A stretch of DNA of 64,000 bases, from positions 186,001 through 250,000 of the forward strand of contig NZ_JYKS01000023.1 of assembly GCF_000935045.1 (NCBI RefSeq), read 5' to 3'. Each line of letters begins with the position of its first letter. Position 1 is the first letter of the stretch. The position numbers were made by a program, and so were the translations under genes. The DNA comes from Pseudomonas sp. 10-1B. Its GTDB lineage: Bacteria > Pseudomonadota > Gammaproteobacteria > Pseudomonadales > Pseudomonadaceae. Shown in pieces: positions 59,681-64,000 of the stretch. Under the pieces are notes generated by a model. It was not told the DNA's origin and ran no database searches. It saw only the letters and a list, made by a program, of their open reading frames with translations.

Positions 59681-59871
59681 AGCTGCGATTTCCCGAGGAA
59701 GAGGTGAAGGGGCCGGGCAATTCTAGGGGGCCGTAGCACTGGCGATAAGCGCAGATTCCTGCGAATCTTTGTTACCAAAACAGCGATAATCCGCCTTTGG
59801 TCGAAGGCAGCTTTTCATCTTTTTTACGTTACTTCGTGACACAATTTCGTCCTCTACATCGAGAGTGACCC
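59681..59871. promoter_or_regulatory. Divergent control region OMF operon / LysR
   Basis: 191 bp between the divergent start codons, AT-rich towards the LysR gene (CTTTTCATCTTTTTTACG). As for E. coli aaeR-aaeXAB, the LysR operator is expected here. No single T-N11-A site was decisive. Confidence 0.5.
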
Positions 59872-60819
59872 ATGGACACCCTGCAAAACATGCGTGCTTT
59901 CAGTTGCGTAGCGCAGCTAGGCAGCTTTACCGCTGCCGCGGCGCAGCTGGATACGACCACCGCGAACGTGTCGCGGGCGGTCTCCAACCTGGAAGCCCAT
60001 CTGCAAACAAGGCTGCTCAACCGCACCACCCGCCGCATTGCGCTGACCGAAGCCGGCAAGCGCTACCTGATGCGTTGCGAACAGATTCTTACCTACGTCG
60101 AAGAAGCCGAGGCCGAGGCCAGCGACGCCCATGCCCGCCCGGCCGGGCAGTTGAAGGTGCATTCGATGACCGGGGTCGGCCAGCACTTCGTGGTCGATGC
60201 CATTGCCCGCTACCGCGAATCGCACCCGGACGTGACCTTCGACCTGACCATGGCCAACCGCGTGCCCGACCTGCTCGACGAAGGCTATGACGTGTCCATC
60301 GTGCTGGCCACCGAGCTGCCCGACTCGGGGTTCGTGTCGCAGCGCCTGGGCATCACCTACAGCATCGTCTGCGCTTCGCCCGCCTACATCGCCCGCCACG
60401 GCGTGGCGCACGAGCCCGCCGACCTGCTCAAGCATGCCTGCCTGCGCATGGTCAGCCCGGTGATCCCGCTGGAAAAGTGGCTGTTCGACGGCCCGGAAGG
60501 CCAGGAGATGGTCAACATCACCAGTTCGCCGTTCATGGTCAATACTGCCGATGCCATGAAGACAGCGATCCGCAGTGGCATGGGCGTGGGTGTGCTGCCG
60601 ATCTATTCGGCCATCGACGGCCTGCGTGACGGCAGCCTGGTGCGGGTACTGCCCGAGTACCGCCTGCAAGAGTTGAACCTGTATGCCATCTACCCGTCGC
60701 GGCAATACCTGGATGCCAAGATCAAGACCTGGGTCGAATACCTGCGCAACTCGCTGCCGGAAATCCTCGCGGCGCATGAGGCGGACCTGAAAACCCATCA
60801 GGTGCTGATCGCCAACTGA
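59872..60819 (+). CDS. LysR-family transcriptional regulator (AaeR/DmlR-like)
   Basis: A 315-residue LysR regulator. HTH at about 4-62 (MRAFSCVAQLGSFTAAAAQLDTTTANVSRAVSNLE), followed by LLNRTTRRIALTEAGKRYL and the CrgA/DmlR-like effector domain. Divergent from the OMF-FUSC-DUF1656-HlyD operon, which it most likely controls in response to an aromatic or organic acid. Confidence 0.88.
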   Translation: MDTLQNMRAFSCVAQLGSFTAAAAQLDTTTANVSRAVSNLEAHLQTRLLNRTTRRIALTEAGKRYLMRCEQILTYVEEAEAEASDAHARPAGQLKVHSMTGVGQHFVVDAIARYRESHPDVTFDLTMANRVPDLLDEGYDVSIVLATELPDSGFVSQRLGITYSIVCASPAYIARHGVAHEPADLLKHACLRMVSPVIPLEKWLFDGPEGQEMVNITSSPFMVNTADAMKTAIRSGMGVGVLPIYSAIDGLRDGSLVRVLPEYRLQELNLYAIYPSRQYLDAKIKTWVEYLRNSLPEILAAHEADLKTHQVLIAN

Positions 60820-60874
60820 GAAACATGCTGCATTACGGTGGTGGACAATGGTAGGTTGCTAACCATTGATTTCG

Positions 60875-60957
60875 CCTGCCCTGGCCCTTTCGCGGGCAAG
60901 CCCGCTCCTACAAGGAACCGCGTCCCCTGTAGGAGCGGGCTTGCCCGCGAAGAGGCC
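60875..60957. repeat. REP pair (GCGGG-type)
   Basis: Inverted GGCCCTTTCGCGGGCAAGCC and GGGCTTGCCCGCGAAGAGGC. Just upstream of the ghrB-like gene, where it stays in frame with it, making a false N-terminal extension possible. Confidence 0.9.
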
Positions 60958-60993
60958 ACTACAGCCACCACCGCCTTGCAGAGAAGTAGCCCG

Positions 60994-61968
60994 ATGAAAA
61001 AGACCGTCCTGGCCTTCAGCCGTATCACCCCGGCCATGGCCGAGCGCCTGCAGCAAGACTTCAACGTGATCCTGCCCAACCCCAAGCTCGGCGACATCAA
61101 CGCCCAGTTCAACGAAGCCCTGCCCGAGGCTCACGGCCTGATCGGCGTTGGCCGCAAGCTGGGCCGGGCGCAGCTCGAAGGTGCAGCCAAGCTCGAGGTG
61201 GTATCCAGCGTTTCGGTCGGTTACGACAACTATGACCTGGACTACTTCAACGAACGCGGCATCGCCCTCACCAACACCCCCGACGTGCTCACCGAAAGCA
61301 CCGCCGACCTGGGCTTCTCGCTGATCATGGGCTGCGCCCGCCGCACCGCCGAGCTGGATGCCTGGACCAAGGCCGGCAACTGGCAGGCCACCGTGGGCCC
61401 GGCCCATTTCGGCAGCGATGTGCATGGCAAGACCCTGGGTATCGTCGGCCTGGGCAACATCGGCGCCGCCGTGGCACGCCGTGGCCACTTCGGTTTCAAC
61501 ATGCCGATCCTGTACAGCGGCAACAGCCGCAAGGCCGCGCTGGAACAAGAACTGGGCGCCCAGTTCCGCAGCCTGGAGCAGTTGCTGGCCGAAGCCGACT
61601 TCGTGTGCATCGTGGTGCCGTTGTCCGATGCCACCCGCAAGCTGATCAGCACCCGCGAGCTGAAGCTGATGAAGCCGAGCGCGTTCCTGATCAACATCGC
61701 CCGCGGGCCGGTGGTGGACGAAGCGGCACTGATCGAAGCACTGCAGAACGGCACCATTCGCGGTGCCGGCCTGGATGTGTACGAGAAAGAGCCTCTGAGC
61801 GACTCGCCGTTGTTCAAGCTGCCCAATGCCCTGACCCTGCCGCACATTGGCTCGGCCACTGCCGAAACCCGCGAGGCCATGGCCAACCGGGCGATGGACA
61901 ACCTGCGTGCGGCGCTGCTGGGTGAGCGGCCGCGGGACCTGGTGAACCCGCAGGTGTGGAAGGGCTGA
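60994..61968 (+). CDS. ghrB: D-2-hydroxyacid dehydrogenase (glyoxylate/hydroxypyruvate/2-ketogluconate reductase)
   Basis: A 324-residue NAD(P)H-dependent reductase. Rossmann motif GLGNIGAAVARRG (about 152-164), catalytic Arg in NIARGPVVDE, Glu in YEKEPL and His in PHIGSATAE. The family reduces glyoxylate, hydroxypyruvate and 2-ketogluconate; the exact substrate is inferred from family. The ATG at 60994 (MKKTVLAFSRITPAM) is used; a reading from 60838 would translate the REP pair and is rejected. Confidence 0.88.
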   Translation: MKKTVLAFSRITPAMAERLQQDFNVILPNPKLGDINAQFNEALPEAHGLIGVGRKLGRAQLEGAAKLEVVSSVSVGYDNYDLDYFNERGIALTNTPDVLTESTADLGFSLIMGCARRTAELDAWTKAGNWQATVGPAHFGSDVHGKTLGIVGLGNIGAAVARRGHFGFNMPILYSGNSRKAALEQELGAQFRSLEQLLAEADFVCIVVPLSDATRKLISTRELKLMKPSAFLINIARGPVVDEAALIEALQNGTIRGAGLDVYEKEPLSDSPLFKLPNALTLPHIGSATAETREAMANRAMDNLRAALLGERPRDLVNPQVWKG

Positions 61969-61980
61969 TAGGCCTGTATT

Positions 61981-62093
61981 GCCTGCACCGGCCTCTTCGC
62001 GGGTAAACCCGCTCCTACACGTGTGCGAGGCCATCAGGCGCCTGCGCGTCCCTTGTAGGAGCGGGCTTGCCCGCGAAAGGGCCAGTGCAGGCA
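61981..62093. repeat. REP pair (GCGGG-type, extended arms)
   Basis: Arms GCCTGCACCGGCCTCTTCGC and inverse ending AAAGGGCCAGTGCAGGC. Between the convergent ghrB-like and DMT genes. Confidence 0.9.
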
Positions 62094-62102
62094 ACCCATC
62101 AC

Positions 62103-63005
62103 CTATTTGGCAACCACAACCCCCCCAGTCACCTTGGCCCGGGGCTTGCGAAACACCAGCACATTGCCCGCCATCACCGCCACCAGCCCGAGCAAGGCCG
62201 GTGCCGTCCACTGATAGCCCTCGGCCACCGCCGATACATTCAACGCCACCAACGGGAACAACACCGTGCAGTACGCCGCCCGCTCCGGCCCCATGCGCCC
62301 GACCAGGGTCAGGTAGGCGGTAAAGGCAATCACCGAGCCCGGCACCACCAGGTACAGCAGCGAGCCGATATACCGCGCGTTCCATTCCATGCTGAACGGC
62401 ACGCCACTGACCACACAGAACACCGCCAGCATCGCTGCCCCGTAGACCATGCCCCAGGCGTTGGTGGTCATCGGCTTGAGCCCGGCCTTCTGCTGCATGC
62501 TCGAGAGCATGTTGCCGGCCGAGAAGCACAGCGTGCCAAGCAGGGCCAGGCCAAGGCCGTACAAGGTCTCACGGCTGGCCGCGTGGTGCGATAGCTCCGG
62601 CCAGAACAGCAGGCCCAGGCCAAGCAAGCCCAGGGCCCCGCCGCCAAGCACATTGCTGGCGATTTTCTGGCCGAAGAAGATCCGCGCATTGAGCGCGTTC
62701 CACAAGGTGGCGGTGGAGAACACCACGGCGATCAGGCCGCTGGCGATCCACTGGCTGGCGCTGAGGAAGCAGATGAAGTTGACGCAGAACAGGCACAGGC
62801 CCTGGGCCAGGCAGATCTGGTGGCCACGCCGGTTCATCGGCTGCAGACGGCGGGTGAGCAGCAGGAAGGCGAACAGGATCAGGCCGGCCAGGGCGAAGCG
62901 GTAGACGATCGAGACCGGGATGGCGACCACGCCCAGCTGGAGTTTCAGGGCAATCCAGGTGGTGCCCCAGATCAGGACGGTGAGCAGGTAGAGTGACAGG
63001 TTCAT
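62103..63005 (-). CDS. DMT-superfamily transporter (EamA family)
   Basis: A 300-residue inner-membrane protein with two EamA repeats of five helices each. The start MNLSLYLLTVLIWGTTWIALK has the GTTW(I/P) motif typical of the first repeat, and the second begins near residue 150 (YGLGLALLGTLCFSAGNM). Likely exports metabolites or amino acids; substrate not readable. Confidence 0.9.
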   Translation of the reverse strand: MNLSLYLLTVLIWGTTWIALKLQLGVVAIPVSIVYRFALAGLILFAFLLLTRRLQPMNRRGHQICLAQGLCLFCVNFICFLSASQWIASGLIAVVFSTATLWNALNARIFFGQKIASNVLGGGALGLLGLGLLFWPELSHHAASRETLYGLGLALLGTLCFSAGNMLSSMQQKAGLKPMTTNAWGMVYGAAMLAVFCVVSGVPFSMEWNARYIGSLLYLVVPGSVIAFTAYLTLVGRMGPERAAYCTVLFPLVALNVSAVAEGYQWTAPALLGLVAVMAGNVLVFRKPRAKVTGGVVVAK

Positions 63006-63041
63006 CAGTGGGGCTCCTCAGGCGATCGACCATACAACCCG

Positions 63042-63146
63042 GGGCCGCTGTGCGGCCCATCGCCGGCAAGCCAGCTCCCACAGGTACAGCGTCACCCTCA
63101 AGCTGGGCGCTGTACCTGTGGGAGCTGGCTTGCCGGCGATCGAGGG
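63042..63146. repeat. REP pair (GCTGG-type)
   Basis: Arms GGCCCATCGCCGGCAAGCCA and TGGCTTGCCGGCGATCGAGG, with an inner inverted pair CAGCG/CGCTG. Between the divergent DMT and AraC-family genes. Confidence 0.88.
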
Positions 63147-63278
63147 CACAGCCCTCGCCAATGCAATCAGTGTTTGCCCTGCCCGACACTTTGCGCTTGC
63201 ACAAACTTGCGCATTTGTCCCGCCGGTGGCTGTAAGCCAGCCCAAGGCGCAGTAGGATGGGCCTCAGAGGAACCGCCC

Positions 63279-64000
63279 ATGACTCCACTCACCCAGCTGC
63301 AAGTGTTCAACGCCATGCACGCCTCGCCCCACGCCCGGCTGGAGCTGAGCGCGCACCTGGGCGACGGGCTGGCGGCGGCGTTGTGGAGCAACCGCGACGA
63401 TGCCCGCGACTATCAGGCCCCGAGCCATCACACCCTGTCGTGCTACATCGCCGACGGCACCGGCACCTTCCGCCGCCAACGCCCGGCCGACAAGGGCGCG
63501 CCGAACAAGCTATGCATCATGCCGGCCGGGCAGGAATCGAACTGGGTGGTCAATGGCGCGATCCGCCTGGCGCACCTGTATGTCAGCGAGGCGCAGTTCG
63601 CCTTGGGCTGCGTTCGCCTGCTCGACCGTGAACCGCGTGAACTGCAACTGCAGGAGGCGACCTTTCTCGACGACCCGCAGCAAGCCACGCGCTTTCGCCA
63701 ACTGGTCACCCTGGACTGGGACGAACCCGCCGAGCGCCTGCTGGCCAGCAGCCTGGCCCAGGAGATCGTCGACCATGCGCTGCTCAGCCAGGTTGGCCTG
63801 CGCCAGGGCCTGCGCCTGAAAGGCGGGCTGGCGCCGAACCTGCGCCGGCAGCTGGTCGACTACATCGAGGCGCATATGGACCAGCCCATCACCCTGGGCG
63901 AGCTGGCCTTGCGCTGCAATCTGTCCGAATACCACTTTGCGCGCATGTTCCGCGCCAGTTTCGGGTTGCCGCCGCACCAGTACCTGCTGGCCCGGCGGCT
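63279..64000 (+). CDS. AraC-family transcriptional regulator (partial, C-terminus outside window)
   Basis: The first 240 residues of an AraC/XylS regulator. Residues about 1-180 are a cupin-like sensor region, and from about 190 the DNA-binding domain begins with VDYIEAHMDQPITLGELALRCNLSEYHFARMFRASFGLPPHQYLL (first HTH). The second HTH lies beyond position 64000. AGAGGAACC precedes the ATG at 63279. It is divergent from the DMT transporter gene and may control it. Confidence 0.88.
   Translation, partial: MTPLTQLQVFNAMHASPHARLELSAHLGDGLAAALWSNRDDARDYQAPSHHTLSCYIADGTGTFRRQRPADKGAPNKLCIMPAGQESNWVVNGAIRLAHLYVSEAQFALGCVRLLDREPRELQLQEATFLDDPQQATRFRQLVTLDWDEPAERLLASSLAQEIVDHALLSQVGLRQGLRLKGGLAPNLRRQLVDYIEAHMDQPITLGELALRCNLSEYHFARMFRASFGLPPHQYLLARR

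Noticed and set aside
60838..60993. N-terminal extension of the ghrB-like dehydrogenase
   Set aside because: It translates a REP pair; the family starts at MKKTVLAF (60994) with its own upstream AGAAG.

Overview
This window is a GC-rich chromosomal segment from a Pseudomonas of the P. putida group. The call rests on family and synteny recognition: a complete alginate operon in the Pseudomonas order, the mdeA/mdeR methionine gamma-lyase pair first described in P. putida, the fused cysNC gene, and about twenty intergenic REP pairs of the Pseudomonas type. The window opens inside rplM and closes inside an AraC-family regulator gene, so both end genes are partial. No rRNA, tRNA, CRISPR array or insertion sequence was seen.

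Layout. 1-8.7 kb: housekeeping and metabolism (rplM, tas-like aldo/keto reductase, GATase1-AraC regulator, zapE, trpS, alpha/beta hydrolase, zapG/yhcB, mdeA with divergent mdeR). 8.8-9.5 kb: a two-gene bacteriocin remnant, made of a colicin/pyocin DNase-like domain that has lost all four catalytic histidines and an intact E-colicin-type immunity protein. 9.8-19.4 kb: sulfate activation (cysD-cysNC), a Nif3-like protein, the periplasmic protease algW, and the aapJQMP amino-acid ABC transporter. 19.7-27.1 kb: carboxylesterase, rhlB, moaCDE, phoH-like ATPase, a divergent polysaccharide deacetylase and yaaA. 27.1-44.2 kb: a long algD leader and the twelve-gene alginate operon algD-alg8-alg44-algK-algE-algG-algX-algL-algI-algJ-algF-algA. 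44.3-52.8 kb: small membrane protein, two SDR oxidoreductases, an EmrAB/OMF-type efflux operon with a LysR regulator, and a universal stress protein. 52.8-54.9 kb: an accessory islet with an Abi_2/HEPN-like gene and a prlF-yhaV toxin-antitoxin operon. 54.9-64 kb: an AaeXAB-like efflux operon with its own outer-membrane factor and divergent LysR regulator, a 2-hydroxyacid dehydrogenase (ghrB-like), a DMT transporter and the partial AraC regulator.

How genes work together. The alg genes make GDP-mannuronate (algA, algD), polymerise it under c-di-GMP control (alg8, alg44), modify it (algG, algI/J/F/X), and export or degrade it (algK, algE, algL). AlgW, encoded about 13 kb away, is the protease that starts release of AlgU, and a good AlgU-type promoter lies 440 nt upstream of algD. 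The two efflux operons are each complete (inner-membrane pump, adaptor, OM factor, LysR).

Most notable: (1) the catalytically dead nuclease domain overlapped by its immunity gene; (2) a REP pair inserted in frame between a well-placed algK start codon and its lipoprotein signal; (3) a 38-bp direct repeat, with a synonymously diverged copy of a neighbouring gene's 3' end, flanking the prlF-yhaV operon; (4) a 40-bp palindrome over the prlF promoter. All functional statements come from reading the sequence and recalled family knowledge; no database search was run.
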